A stretch of DNA of 64,000 nt from Lachnoanaerobaculum sanguinis. GTDB taxonomy: Bacteria; Bacillota; Clostridia; Lachnospirales; Lachnospiraceae. Shown here piece by piece: positions 43,797 to 52,794 of the stretch. The stretch spans positions 62,001 through 126,000 of the forward strand of contig NZ_BTHK01000008.1 in NCBI RefSeq assembly GCF_033242365.1. Direction: 5' to 3'. The notes under the pieces were generated by a model. It made no database searches. It was not told the origin of the DNA and saw nothing but the letters and a program-made list of their open reading frames with translations. Each line of letters begins with the position of its first letter. Positions within the stretch are counted from its first letter, which is position 1. The position numbers and the translations under genes were made by a program.

Positions 43797-45350
43797 TTAT
43801 TCAAGCTCAATAGTACCCGGTGGCTTGCTGGTGATATCATAGAGTACCCTGTTTACATGGTCTACCTCATTGATAATCCTGTTGGTTACCTTTTCAAGTA
43901 CTTCCCAAGGGAGTCTTGCAGCCTCTGCTGTCATAAAGTCTATTGTCTTAACTGCACGAAGTGCTATGGCATAGTCATAAGTTCTGTAATCGCCCATTAC
44001 TCCTACGCTTCTCATATTTGTAAGAGCTGCAAAGTACTGGTTGATTTCCTGTGAAAGTCCTGCCTTATCTATCTCCTCACGGTATATAGCGTCAGCATCC
44101 TGAACTATCTTTACCTTCTCGGCTGTAACTTCACCGATAATTCTGATTCCAAGCCCCGGTCCCGGGAACGGCTGACGGAACACAAGATGCTTCGGTATAC
44201 CAAGCTCAAGTCCCGCCTTTCTTACCTCATCCTTGAAAAGATCTCTAAGCGGCTCTATGATTTCCTTGAAATCAACATAGTCCGGAAGTCCTCCTACATT
44301 GTGATGTGACTTGATTACTACACTCTCTCCACCAAGTCCCGATTCTACAACATCAGGGTAAATTGTTCCCTGTACCAAGAAATCTACCTTACCGATTTTT
44401 TTCGCCTCTTCTTCAAAGACTCTGATAAATTCCTCACCTATTATCTTACGCTTCTTTTCAGGCTCGCTTACACCTGCAAGTTTTGAGTAGAATCTTTCCG
44501 CTGCATTTACTCTGATGAAGTTCAGCTTATAATTGCCGTTCGGTCCGAATACAGCCTCAACCTCATCGCCTTCATTCTTTCTGAGAAGTCCATGGTCTAC
44601 AAATACACAGGTAAGGTTTTCACCTACCGCCTTGCTGAGCATTACCGCAGCAACTGATGAGTCAACACCGCCTGAAAGTGCACAAAGTACCTTACCGTTG
44701 CCTACCTTTTCTTTGATTGCCTTTATACTGTTTTCCACAAAGGCATCCATTTTCCAGTTACATTCACATTTGCAGACATTCTTTATAAAGTTTCCAAGCA
44801 TTACATGTCCATACTCTGAATGCAAAACCTCAGGATGGAACTGAATTCCATAGAGATTCTTTGCTGTATTCTCATATGAAGCTACAGGACAGTCATCACT
44901 ATGTGATGTAATCTCAAATCCTTCACCAATTTTACTTATATAGTCTGTATGGCTCATCCACACAATGCTTTCCTTAGGCACATTCTCAAACAATGCACTG
45001 TCAGCCTTATCAACTGTAAGCTTTATTTTACCGTATTCTCTTACACTTGCTCTCTCTACCTTTCCGCCAAGCATATGCTGCATAAGCTGTGCACCGTAAC
45101 ATAGTCCAAGTACAGGAACTCCAAGTTCAAAAAGCTCTTTTGAATATGTAGCTGAATCAGGCAGATAGCAACTGTCCGGTCCTCCTGTAAGTATGATTCC
45201 CTTCGGATTTTTCTTCTTGATATCTTCTAAAGGGGTTTTATATGAATAAATCTCACAATAAACATTGTTCTCTCTTACTCTTCTTGCAACTAATTGATTG
45301 TACTGACCTCCAAAGTCCAAAACAATTATAAGTTCCTGCTTTAATTCCAT
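43797..45350 (-). CDS. guaA: GMP synthase, glutamine-hydrolysing
   Basis: Makes GMP from XMP, ATP and glutamine, the last step of guanine nucleotide synthesis. The 517-residue enzyme has a class I glutaminase domain with nucleophile C84 (GLCYGAQLM) and the histidine-glutamate pair in GIQFHPEV, then an ATP pyrophosphatase loop ALSGGVDSSVAA near residue 230 and the GMPS dimer domain ending KPPGTIELE. Length and motifs are standard. It is monocistronic. Its 3' end is a known integration hotspot in other genomes, and a decayed element lies just downstream. Confidence 0.97.
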   Translation of the reverse strand: MELKQELIIVLDFGGQYNQLVARRVRENNVYCEIYSYKTPLEDIKKKNPKGIILTGGPDSCYLPDSATYSKELFELGVPVLGLCYGAQLMQHMLGGKVERASVREYGKIKLTVDKADSALFENVPKESIVWMSHTDYISKIGEGFEITSHSDDCPVASYENTAKNLYGIQFHPEVLHSEYGHVMLGNFIKNVCKCECNWKMDAFVENSIKAIKEKVGNGKVLCALSGGVDSSVAAVMLSKAVGENLTCVFVDHGLLRKNEGDEVEAVFGPNGNYKLNFIRVNAAERFYSKLAGVSEPEKKRKIIGEEFIRVFEEEAKKIGKVDFLVQGTIYPDVVESGLGGESVVIKSHHNVGGLPDYVDFKEIIEPLRDLFKDEVRKAGLELGIPKHLVFRQPFPGPGLGIRIIGEVTAEKVKIVQDADAIYREEIDKAGLSQEINQYFAALTNMRSVGVMGDYRTYDYAIALRAVKTIDFMTAEAARLPWEVLEKVTNRIINEVDHVNRVLYDITSKPPGTIELE

Positions 45351-45448
45351 CTGTATCTCCTATACTTGATAAATTAATTTGTACATACAATAATATATCC
45401 TAAATAGGAAAAAAACGCAAATATTCTCTCGCTCTTAAACGTATAATT

Positions 45449-46462
45449 TTACTTTTCAGGTTTGTCCTTCGCAACGCTTGTTGAAACTATAAAATTTCTC
45501 ATATTCTTATTTTCATCAATTCGTATATAGGCATAATACTCATTCCAGAATATAGAATCACTGTTGGTACGCCATGATATTCCATATACAGAGTCTGTAG
45601 GCTCGGATTCATTCGGTATTAGCCAAAGTTTCTTTTTAAAAATATTTTTTACATTATCTGTATCAAAAGTATCTAACAGATCCAGATCTTCAAGCTTAAT
45701 ATCTATACCGGCATTTTTCACTGCATTCTCACAGTCCTCATCCATATAGAAATTCACAACCTTCGAATCTGTTATATTCACATCTTTATCAAGACTTCCG
45801 TACAAATCTATTGCACCTATAAGTGTACCATCTTTAACTAATAAATATGGTGCTCCCCTTAGAGTCTCTCCGGTACTTCTATATCCCCTTTCTACAGTAA
45901 GACTCTGATTTCTATCATACTTGGTATAAGAACCGCTTGTCAGCATTTCACTGTATTCGTATGTATTCTCATCATTCATGATATATATATCAAATCCCCC
46001 GTCTAAAAGGTCTTCAACACTTGTCTTACTAAGTGTTACTTTCATCCCTCCTACAGTCATTACAGGGGGCTTTACCGGTAAACCTATAAGAATATATCCG
46101 AAGCATAAAAAGACAAACAATAATGCCAATACTGCAAGAGAAAATATAGCATTATATGTACGCTTTCTTGCATTAAAAAAAGATCTAACAGGTATTGCTA
46201 TAATCATTCCACCAAGAGCCGCAGCCCCTGAGCCCATAATGCTCATTAACTTCAGCACTATAAGTACCGTAATAACTATACTTAAAATATATAAAAATAT
46301 CTCACCGATTTTCATTTTACTTGTATCGGTTTGATTATTTGCCGCTCCACTCATACCGTATACTGAACTTTTCTTCAAGCTGCTTCTAAGCCAGAGTGCT
46401 ATAGCAGTAAAGCAAACTCCTAAGAATACCATTAATCCTATAAATAATAATCTGACGCTCAT
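45449..46462 (-). CDS. Membrane protein with extracytoplasmic domain, unknown function
   Basis: A 337-residue protein. Four hydrophobic segments occupy residues ~1-135 and the remaining ~200 residues are soluble, with VGGMKVTLSKTSVEDLLDGG, then YTKYDRNQSLTVERGYRS, probably outside. No named family is recognised. It is divergent from glmS, with a 316-base gap that carries the ribozyme. It follows guaA's promoter side by 98 bases in the same direction, but no shared transcript is evident. Confidence 0.65.
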   Translation of the reverse strand: MSVRLLFIGLMVFLGVCFTAIALWLRSSLKKSSVYGMSGAANNQTDTSKMKIGEIFLYILSIVITVLIVLKLMSIMGSGAAALGGMIIAIPVRSFFNARKRTYNAIFSLAVLALLFVFLCFGYILIGLPVKPPVMTVGGMKVTLSKTSVEDLLDGGFDIYIMNDENTYEYSEMLTSGSYTKYDRNQSLTVERGYRSTGETLRGAPYLLVKDGTLIGAIDLYGSLDKDVNITDSKVVNFYMDEDCENAVKNAGIDIKLEDLDLLDTFDTDNVKNIFKKKLWLIPNESEPTDSVYGISWRTNSDSIFWNEYYAYIRIDENKNMRNFIVSTSVAKDKPEK

Positions 46463-46608
46463 ACTTACCCTCCTATTTACGTATTTACATATGATTATTC
46501 TACCATATTTTATATAATTTTTTTAATTTTTGCAAAAAAGCATTCCAAATTTCTTTTTCATATGTTATCATAACACAAATTTTTCTTTACTGAGGAATGA
46601 GGGAAAAT

Positions 46609-46760
46609 TAGCGCCAGGGCTTCGGGGATTCCCCTAGCTGACGAGGTAAACAGTTATCGAAAGATTCGGCGGATGCTGTTTCGGAGTAGTGCATCGTAAG
46701 AGAAAGAAAAAAAGCGAAATCAAGATCGTAACAAAAGCTTTCTTCGCACAATAAACAATT
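46609..46760 (+). ncRNA. glmS ribozyme-riboswitch
   Basis: The 5' untranslated region of glmS carries the glmS ribozyme hallmarks: TTAGCGCCAGGGC at the cleavage site (cut before G46611), CTAGCTGACGAGGT, TTATCGAAAGATTCGGCGGATG and a downstream pairing region before the ribosome-binding site. In the known class glucosamine 6-phosphate acts as a cofactor for self-cleavage, which destabilises the mRNA and lowers glmS expression. The core bases appear intact. The rest of the 46463-46608 stretch holds only AT-rich promoter-like DNA. Confidence 0.92.
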
Positions 46761-46778
46761 AAATAGGAGAAAAATACG

Positions 46779-48620
46779 ATGTGCGGTATTGTTGGTTTTG
46801 TTGGGCAGGGGAATACAAAGGATATTCTACTGTCCGGTCTTTCGCGTCTTGAATACAGAGGCTATGATTCTGCCGGAATAGCCCTATATTCTAATCCTTT
46901 TACTGTGGTAAAATCTGTAGGTAAATTGGAAGAATTGAAAAAAAAGGTTGCAGCTTCGGGGGAATGTGAGTTTCCCTGCTCTATGGGAATCGGGCACACA
47001 CGTTGGGCAACTCATGGTAAGGCTGATGAAAAAAATTCTCATCCACACTTATCTATGAATAAAGAAGTTGTGCTGGTTCATAACGGTATTATTGAAAATT
47101 TTACAGATTTAAAGAACTTTTTACAAGACAAAGGATACAGTTTCTACTCGGAAACCGATACCGAGGTTGCTGTAAACCTGATTGAATATTTTTACTTGAA
47201 AGAAAAGAATATTTTAAAGACTCTCTTCTTAGTGCAAAAAGAGTTGAAAGGTTCTTACGCCTTTGCAATTATGTTCAGAGATGATGCAAATACTCTTTAT
47301 GCAATGAGAAAGGACAGTCCTCTGATTGTAGGAAAAGGGGAAAATTCTTTTTATATTGCTTCAGATATTTCCGCATTTTTGGACTATACAAATGAAATAT
47401 ATGTCTTGGAAAACAAGGAGATTTTAAGCCTTTCCGAAAATGAAATACATATTTATAACAAAAATAAGGAAGAGGTAAAACGCTCTTCCACTATAGCCGA
47501 CCTTGATCAAAGCCGAATCCATAAAGGAGAATATCTACATTTTATGGAAAAGGAAATCTTTGAGCAACCACAGGCTGTAAAAGATACTCTGCTTTATGCC
47601 TGCGGTAAAGAAAATGATGACTTTTCCTATGAAGCCTTCTCTATGAGTGAAAGAGACTTTAAGGATATTAGAAGAGTCAGAATAATTGCATGTGGATCTG
47701 CATACCACGTAGGCTATTTATTAAAGTCTGTTTGTGAAAGCCTGGCAAGAGTTCCGGTACAGGTGGAGCTTGCAAGTGAGTTTCGCTACAATCATCCGAT
47801 TTTAGAAGACGGCGAACTGGTTATCAGTATAAGCCAGTCAGGAGAGACTGCGGATACTTTGGCTGCAGTAAAAGAAGCAAAGAAATTGGGAGCAAAAACT
47901 CTTTCCATTGTAAATGTCAAGGGATCTGCAATTGCCGTAGAATCCGACTTTGTCTTTTATACACAGGCAGGACCTGAAATTGCAGTCGCCACTACAAAGG
48001 CATATAGCTGTCAGCTTGTTGCCGGCTATATTTTCTCCCTGCTTTTAGCTAAAGCAAAGGGTAAAATTAAAGATGAAGAAGCTCGAAACCTTAGAGATGA
48101 ACTTTTCAGTCTCCCGGGTAAGATTCAACAAAGTCTTTCCCTGGATAGTGAAATCCTACCTATGGCAAAGAAGCTTAAGGACTCAGACAATATTTTCTTC
48201 CTTGGAAGAGGTCTTGACTGGGCCATCTCCATGGAAGGAGCTTTAAAGCTTAAAGAAATCAGCTATATTCACTGTGAAAGCTACAGCAGCGGTGAGTTAA
48301 AGCACGGTACCATCAGCTTAATAGAAAAGGACAGTCCTGTAATTGCTCTTCTTTCCCAAGAGGAACTCGCCGGAAAAAGTATTTCAAATATTCACGAGGT
48401 AAAAAGTCGTGGGGCAAAATGCTTTGCTCTCACTATGGAAGATATTTCAGTCGAGGAAGATGACTTTGCTCAAATACTTAGTGTACCGAAAACCCATCCT
48501 CTCTTTGCCGGAAGCCTTTTGGTAATTCCATTACAATTCTTATCCTATCAGGTCAGCCTCTTAAAAGGATTAGACCCTGATAAGCCGAGAAATCTGGCAA
48601 AGTCTGTTACGGTAGAATAA
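46779..48620 (+). CDS. glmS: Glutamine-fructose-6-phosphate aminotransferase
   Basis: Makes glucosamine 6-phosphate from fructose 6-phosphate and glutamine, the entry to cell-wall amino sugar synthesis. The 613-residue enzyme has an Ntn glutaminase domain with catalytic C2 (after Met removal, CGIVGF), then two SIS domains (CGSAYHVGYLLK, SISQSGETADTLAAV, GRGLDWAISMEGALKLKE) and the C-terminal DPDKPRNLAKSVTVE. Length is standard. AGGAGA lies ahead of the start. It is controlled by the ribozyme upstream and ends before a hairpin terminator. Confidence 0.97.
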   Translation: MCGIVGFVGQGNTKDILLSGLSRLEYRGYDSAGIALYSNPFTVVKSVGKLEELKKKVAASGECEFPCSMGIGHTRWATHGKADEKNSHPHLSMNKEVVLVHNGIIENFTDLKNFLQDKGYSFYSETDTEVAVNLIEYFYLKEKNILKTLFLVQKELKGSYAFAIMFRDDANTLYAMRKDSPLIVGKGENSFYIASDISAFLDYTNEIYVLENKEILSLSENEIHIYNKNKEEVKRSSTIADLDQSRIHKGEYLHFMEKEIFEQPQAVKDTLLYACGKENDDFSYEAFSMSERDFKDIRRVRIIACGSAYHVGYLLKSVCESLARVPVQVELASEFRYNHPILEDGELVISISQSGETADTLAAVKEAKKLGAKTLSIVNVKGSAIAVESDFVFYTQAGPEIAVATTKAYSCQLVAGYIFSLLLAKAKGKIKDEEARNLRDELFSLPGKIQQSLSLDSEILPMAKKLKDSDNIFFLGRGLDWAISMEGALKLKEISYIHCESYSSGELKHGTISLIEKDSPVIALLSQEELAGKSISNIHEVKSRGAKCFALTMEDISVEEDDFAQILSVPKTHPLFAGSLLVIPLQFLSYQVSLLKGLDPDKPRNLAKSVTVE

Positions 48621-48644
48621 ACTTTTTTAATTTATTATTTGCCT

Positions 48645-48699
48645 GAACCGGACTGTATTGAATATCCCATTTAACACAGATACCGGTTCTTCTCTTTTA
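48645..48699 (+). terminator. Probable terminator after glmS
   Basis: GAACCGG (48645-48651) pairs with CCGGTTC (48683-48689), with further ACTGT/ACAGA pairing inside, followed by TTCTCTTTT. It lies shortly after the glmS stop. Confidence 0.65.
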
Positions 48700-48756
48700 T
48701 TATACTTAATGCACGCTCTGTACCGCTATTGTAAATTTTTCAAAATCACTCCAAAC

Positions 48757-49008
48757 TCATCTAAGTAAATCAGACAATACATATTCTCCATTATGAATAT
48801 TTGCTGTTCTACGGTACTCTCTTATAGCTTTTACCAATATCTGAGGATCACTAAAGTACTTCTTCACAAAATTATACGATTTTACATCATGCATCCTAAG
48901 ACTTGATTTACAAAATTCACTTGGCTTTTTCCCTGAACGTTTAAATTGATCATATGCTTCTTCTGCAGAGCCTTCACATATGCATGCCTTATATTTTGCT
49001 AATTTCAT
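48757..49008 (-). CDS. Small hypothetical protein
   Basis: About 83 residues from ATG 49008 with GGGAG upstream. It reads MKLAKYKACICEGSAEEA, then YDQFKRSGKKPSEFCKSSLR, ending HNGEYVLSDLLR. It is helical and basic; no family is recognised. It lies just outside the rpsI-integrated element and upstream of the rpsI operon terminator relic, so it is a chromosomal gene. Confidence 0.6.
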   Translation of the reverse strand: MKLAKYKACICEGSAEEAYDQFKRSGKKPSEFCKSSLRMHDVKSYNFVKKYFSDPQILVKAIREYRRTANIHNGEYVLSDLLR

Positions 49009-49054
49009 CATATTGACTCCCTAGCTAATTGAAGCATCAAGGTTTTTCTTCAAA

Positions 49055-49096
49055 AGGGGATGTGAAAAAACTCGATTGAGTTTTTTCACATCCCCT
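49055..49096. terminator. Displaced terminator of the rplM-rpsI operon
   Basis: A 19-bp perfect stem (AGGGGATGTGAAAAAACTC at 49055-49073 and its complement at 49078-49096) with a 4-base GATT loop. On the minus strand its arm has a T6 run and is followed by TTTTGAAG. It lies 18 bases outside the left att repeat. Removing the element would put it right after the rpsI stop, so it was probably that operon's terminator. Confidence 0.7.
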
Positions 49097-49113
49097 GTAA
49101 TATTGCGATATAT

Positions 49114-49131
49114 AATTATCTCTTTGAGAAC
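49114..49131. repeat. Left attachment-site repeat of the rpsI element
   Basis: AATTATCTCTTTGAGAAC, identical over 18 bases to 59175-59192, where it is the 3' end of rpsI. It is a direct repeat as expected from site-specific integration by a tyrosine recombinase. Confidence 0.9.
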
Positions 49132-49260
49132 AAAAATTAACGTTTTGATATCTTGAAAAGCCCAGAAATACAGGGTTTGTAAAAATTAGTGTTGCATACC
49201 TATTACTTACGGAGCACAGCCCTATACTCCCCAAGACAACTATACTTCTCAACTTATTAT

Positions 49261-51072
49261 CTATATACTTTCCTGATAGTCTAATAATCCTGTAATAAAT
49301 TCGCGAACGGCAGGATACGCTCTATCACATTCAACCACCTTCTCAATAAGTCTAAGATTTACCTCCAAGTTAAACTGTTCTGCAATACTCTTTTTTATTC
49401 CCGCATCGCTAGAAGGATATAATGTAATTTCTGTTCCTTTTTCCAAATTTTCTTCATTCTTTTCATTTTCGCACAAATACAAAACTCCCTTTTTTTCAAA
49501 TGCAGGAGCTTTAATCTTATTGCATGCCTCTTCTTGTCTTATTCTATTCAAATTTTTTCTTGTTAAAATAACATTTATTAAATCAATCATAATCTCAGGG
49601 TACATCAAATCTTCAATTTCATTATTCAGATATTTTTTGTCATTCACAAACTCTGTCCCCCTAAAGTTTTTCAACATTATTTTTTCAACTTGTATGTTTC
49701 TATATTTACTCTCTTTAATATTATTAAATACTTCTCGCCCTTTTTCATCATTATCCAAAAGCACTTTAACATACGGTCTCTCTTCTAGGTCTTTATAATA
49801 TGAATCATAGAATTCTAGGTACTTAAATATATTGTCCGCTCCATTTGCTGATATTATGTATGGTAATTTCAACCCAAAAAATTTACCCAATTCTGAAATG
49901 TATTTTTCATCGCAACCACCTTCAACAATTAAATTATGTTTTTTCAATGGGTCACATGTAATTGTTTCGATCCCAAGATGTTCGCATATTTTCTTATGTC
50001 CATCTTCAGTATTTATATCTACTAAATATGTTTCTACAACGTTAATATCCCTCTTTCTTCTCGCTGAATATTGCATTCTATACTTAGCATCGAATAAAAA
50101 AACATTTTTCATGCTATATTGATTCAAGAAAACTTTAGAATGAGTTGTTAACAATATTTGTGAATTATTTGTTCTATCTTCGAGAAAATCTTTCAATTTC
50201 CGTTGCAGTCCCTCATGAATATACGCATCTGGTTCATCTATACAAACTATATTAATCTTATTTTTTTTCCTTCTTCTCATCAATAATTCAAACTGCAATA
50301 GAATAGCCGCTAATCTCTGAAGCCCAGCACCTTTATCCTCAATTCCTATACTTCCGCTATCATCCAATTGTAAGCTGACATCATTAGAAATAAGCTCTCT
50401 GAATGAATCTGAATTTTTCGGAACATCAAATCTTACGCTCCAAGCAGGTTGAAATTCTCTAAACGTACCCGATATATCATTTGCAAATGCACCCAAAATT
50501 TCCGTCAACCCATCAATGTACGAATCGTAAGATTCTTTTAATTGTTTTTTATTGCTAGAAAACTTTGCTTTATCATATTCTGCAGTAATAACATCTTCCG
50601 TAATGTCACTGATTATTTCTGGCAAAATCACATTAATAGATTCTACATAAACAAATTCAAATTTATTTATAATGACTTTTATCTCGTCATCAGTAAGAAC
50701 TGTTGGATTAATCTTCCTTTTGCCTGCTCCACCTTTCTGATATTTCTTTCCACTAAAGCTCTCTTTACCGTTCTCATACAAATTAATATCTCTCACTATT
50801 TCAAAATAAAATTCACTTTTATCATCATAAAACGTGATACTAATTTTGGGATGAGTTGTACCACCTCCTGTAGCCTGCTTAAGTGTTGTCATATCAATCG
50901 CTTTATCATATTGTCCTGGATTAAAAAATATATTTATTGCCCTCAATGCGTTGGTTTTACCCACATTATTTTTTCCACATATTGCAATAAGGTTATTTTC
51001 TTGATCAATTGACATTTCAATACAATTAATTGATCTAAAACGCTCTATTTTTATCTTTTCTATTTTTATCAT
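49261..51072 (-). CDS. OLD-family ATP-dependent nuclease (AAA ATPase plus TOPRIM)
   Basis: A 603-residue protein. The N-terminal ABC/SMC-type ATPase has Walker A CGKNNVGKT near 32-40 and Walker B VCIDEPDAYIHEGLQ with LLTTHSKVF downstream. A TOPRIM nuclease domain follows with LIVEGGCDEKYI (glutamate) and VLLDNDEKG (paired acids). OLD nucleases act in phage defence and DNA repair. No Gabija helicase (GajB) or reverse transcriptase is adjacent, so it is a stand-alone (class 1) OLD protein or a helper of the restriction systems. It is downstream of the dpn operon by about 50 bases in the same direction. Confidence 0.88.
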   Translation of the reverse strand: MIKIEKIKIERFRSINCIEMSIDQENNLIAICGKNNVGKTNALRAINIFFNPGQYDKAIDMTTLKQATGGGTTHPKISITFYDDKSEFYFEIVRDINLYENGKESFSGKKYQKGGAGKRKINPTVLTDDEIKVIINKFEFVYVESINVILPEIISDITEDVITAEYDKAKFSSNKKQLKESYDSYIDGLTEILGAFANDISGTFREFQPAWSVRFDVPKNSDSFRELISNDVSLQLDDSGSIGIEDKGAGLQRLAAILLQFELLMRRRKKNKINIVCIDEPDAYIHEGLQRKLKDFLEDRTNNSQILLTTHSKVFLNQYSMKNVFLFDAKYRMQYSARRKRDINVVETYLVDINTEDGHKKICEHLGIETITCDPLKKHNLIVEGGCDEKYISELGKFFGLKLPYIISANGADNIFKYLEFYDSYYKDLEERPYVKVLLDNDEKGREVFNNIKESKYRNIQVEKIMLKNFRGTEFVNDKKYLNNEIEDLMYPEIMIDLINVILTRKNLNRIRQEEACNKIKAPAFEKKGVLYLCENEKNEENLEKGTEITLYPSSDAGIKKSIAEQFNLEVNLRLIEKVVECDRAYPAVREFITGLLDYQESI

Positions 51073-51124
51073 TCTAACTCACTTACCTTTTGTTATTTTT
51101 TGTCAAACTTTAATTTTTTGTTCC

Positions 51125-51988
51125 CTATAAAAAACATTTATCTAAAATTGCACTTTCCATATCATCAATACTGTAAATATGTTCCATTACATCAAACGTT
51201 TCTCTCAAATTCCCTCTAGCGCTCTTCCAGCCAATTCCATCTGTAAACCACACAAAGATAAATCCATCTATGGTATCTGCTTCCTGTGAAAGCATTTTAT
51301 AACTTCTTGCAGTTTCATTTAATTTTGAACCACCGCCACCATAAAAGTTTGTTTCAATACCATAAATCTGTTTATCCGTCTTGATTACAAAATCAAATCT
51401 CTTCGCAGCTTTACCCTGATTAGAAAGTGCCGATAAATCAATTCCCCACTTTTCTTCAATATCCTTAAGATACATTTCCTTAAAGAAATTAACATCCTTC
51501 TCAAACCCTGCTTCCTGTATGTACTTCTCCACCAAATCTTCCATCTGATGTCCCCCGCGATTCTTGCGACCATTGGAATCCAATCCAGTTTCGATGCCCA
51601 AAGCGTAATCTACAAGATTATTTACCAAGTGATTTGCAATCATATCAAACAATCCGGTCTTACGCATAAATACCTTATACTGCTCCACACTATAATTCAT
51701 CTTTTTGAAATTATATAGGAACGCACCTTCTTCATCCTGCGCATAGATTTCATAACCGCGCACTGCGAGAAGCAACGGTACAGATTGCAATGTTTCCTGA
51801 TATTTTGTCACGATTCTCTCAAAATCTTCTTCTATGTTTTTTGAGCCAATTAAAGAATTTAAAATATTTAATTCCACCTTGATTTCTTCTACATTTCTGA
51901 CAACCTTATCAAAGTCAATATAGTAATCATAACTTGATATACTCGGTCTGAACTTGCTCAGCCACTCATCAAAATCTCTACTTGCCAT
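51125..51988 (-). CDS. DpnII-type restriction endonuclease (GATC)
   Basis: A 287-residue type II endonuclease, the same length as R.DpnII. Recognisable family stretches are SYDYYIDFDKVVRNVEEI, MRKTGLFDMIANHLVNN and NRGGHQMEDLVEKYI, followed by a PD-(D/E)XK-like core with RFDFVIKTDKQIYGIETNFY. It should cut unmethylated GATC. It overlaps the second methyltransferase gene by 11 bases and is last in a dpnM-dpnA-dpnB order, so methylation is made before cleavage. The specificity is assigned by family, not tested. Confidence 0.9.
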   Translation of the reverse strand: MASRDFDEWLSKFRPSISSYDYYIDFDKVVRNVEEIKVELNILNSLIGSKNIEEDFERIVTKYQETLQSVPLLLAVRGYEIYAQDEEGAFLYNFKKMNYSVEQYKVFMRKTGLFDMIANHLVNNLVDYALGIETGLDSNGRKNRGGHQMEDLVEKYIQEAGFEKDVNFFKEMYLKDIEEKWGIDLSALSNQGKAAKRFDFVIKTDKQIYGIETNFYGGGGSKLNETARSYKMLSQEADTIDGFIFVWFTDGIGWKSARGNLRETFDVMEHIYSIDDMESAILDKCFL

Positions 51989-52781
51989 TTGCTACCTTCT
52001 CCAATCTTCTTTTGCTTATCTGTAAGTATTCTTCACTTACATCTATCCCAATAAACTTTCTACCTAATCTCAACGCCTCCACTCCAGTAGTACCTGAACC
52101 GCAAAAAGGATCCAAGATAACTTGTTTTTCTTCAGTAGAAGCTAACACGATTCTTTCCAGCAAATATTCCGGTTTCTGTGTCGGATGCTTACCTTCTTTC
52201 TTTTCTGAAGGCTTTGTCAATGCTCCAGTCCACACATCCTTCATCTGCTTGCCGCCATTTTCTTCTTTCATTTTCTGATAATCAAAAAAATGCCGAGACT
52301 TCTTATCATTCTTCTTTGCCCATAAAATGGTTTCCGTAGAATGTGTGAAGCATCGACATGCTAAGTTTGGCGGTGGATTTGTTTTTTGCCAAGTTATGTT
52401 GTTAATTATCTTGAAGCCTTCCTGCTCCAGTGCCATACCAATCGAATATATATTGTGTAATGTTCCTGATATCCAAATTGTGCCGTTCGGCTTTAGTACC
52501 TTCTTACATAACTTAATCCACTTTCTGTTAAACTTGTGCTTTTCATCGACGCTGGTTCCACTATCCGAAAGTTTATCCCATGAGCCTTTATTTACTGAAA
52601 CCATTTTCCCACCTTGGCAGGTAATACCATCATTACTTAAAAAATATGGTGGATCCGCAAATATCATATCCACAGATTCCGGTTTCATTTTTGTCAGAAT
52701 TTTGAAAGAATCGCCCAACACCAATTGCGATTCTTCTGTCTCGAAATATAATGGCACTTTCTTTGTAAATAAGTTCTCCAT
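51978..52781 (-). CDS. DpnA-type adenine methyltransferase (beta class)
   Basis: A 267-residue N6-adenine methyltransferase. Catalytic motif IV FADPPY is near residue 42, and the SAM motif DPFCGSGTTGVEA is near the C-terminus, the circular order of beta-class enzymes. In the DpnII system of pneumococcus DpnA methylates GATC also on single-stranded DNA, protecting incoming DNA. It lies 13 bases after dpnM and overlaps the endonuclease gene. Length matches DpnA. Confidence 0.92.
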   Translation of the reverse strand: MENLFTKKVPLYFETEESQLVLGDSFKILTKMKPESVDMIFADPPYFLSNDGITCQGGKMVSVNKGSWDKLSDSGTSVDEKHKFNRKWIKLCKKVLKPNGTIWISGTLHNIYSIGMALEQEGFKIINNITWQKTNPPPNLACRCFTHSTETILWAKKNDKKSRHFFDYQKMKEENGGKQMKDVWTGALTKPSEKKEGKHPTQKPEYLLERIVLASTEEKQVILDPFCGSGTTGVEALRLGRKFIGIDVSEEYLQISKRRLEKVANGK

Positions 52782-52794
52782 AATCTCGACTCCT

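Noticed and set aside
43797..43830. guaA 3' end as the attachment site of the element at 40-43.6 kb
   Set aside because: I found no copy of the guaA end (complement TTATTCAAGCTC) at the other side, and the integrase is not next to guaA.
49055..49096. Long perfect inverted repeat as a transposon or MITE
   Set aside because: No target-site duplication or second copy was seen; its place next to the rebuilt rpsI end makes a terminator the simpler reading.
49261..51072. Gabija system (GajA-like OLD nuclease)
   Set aside because: No UvrD-like helicase gene lies next to it; only the nuclease half is present.
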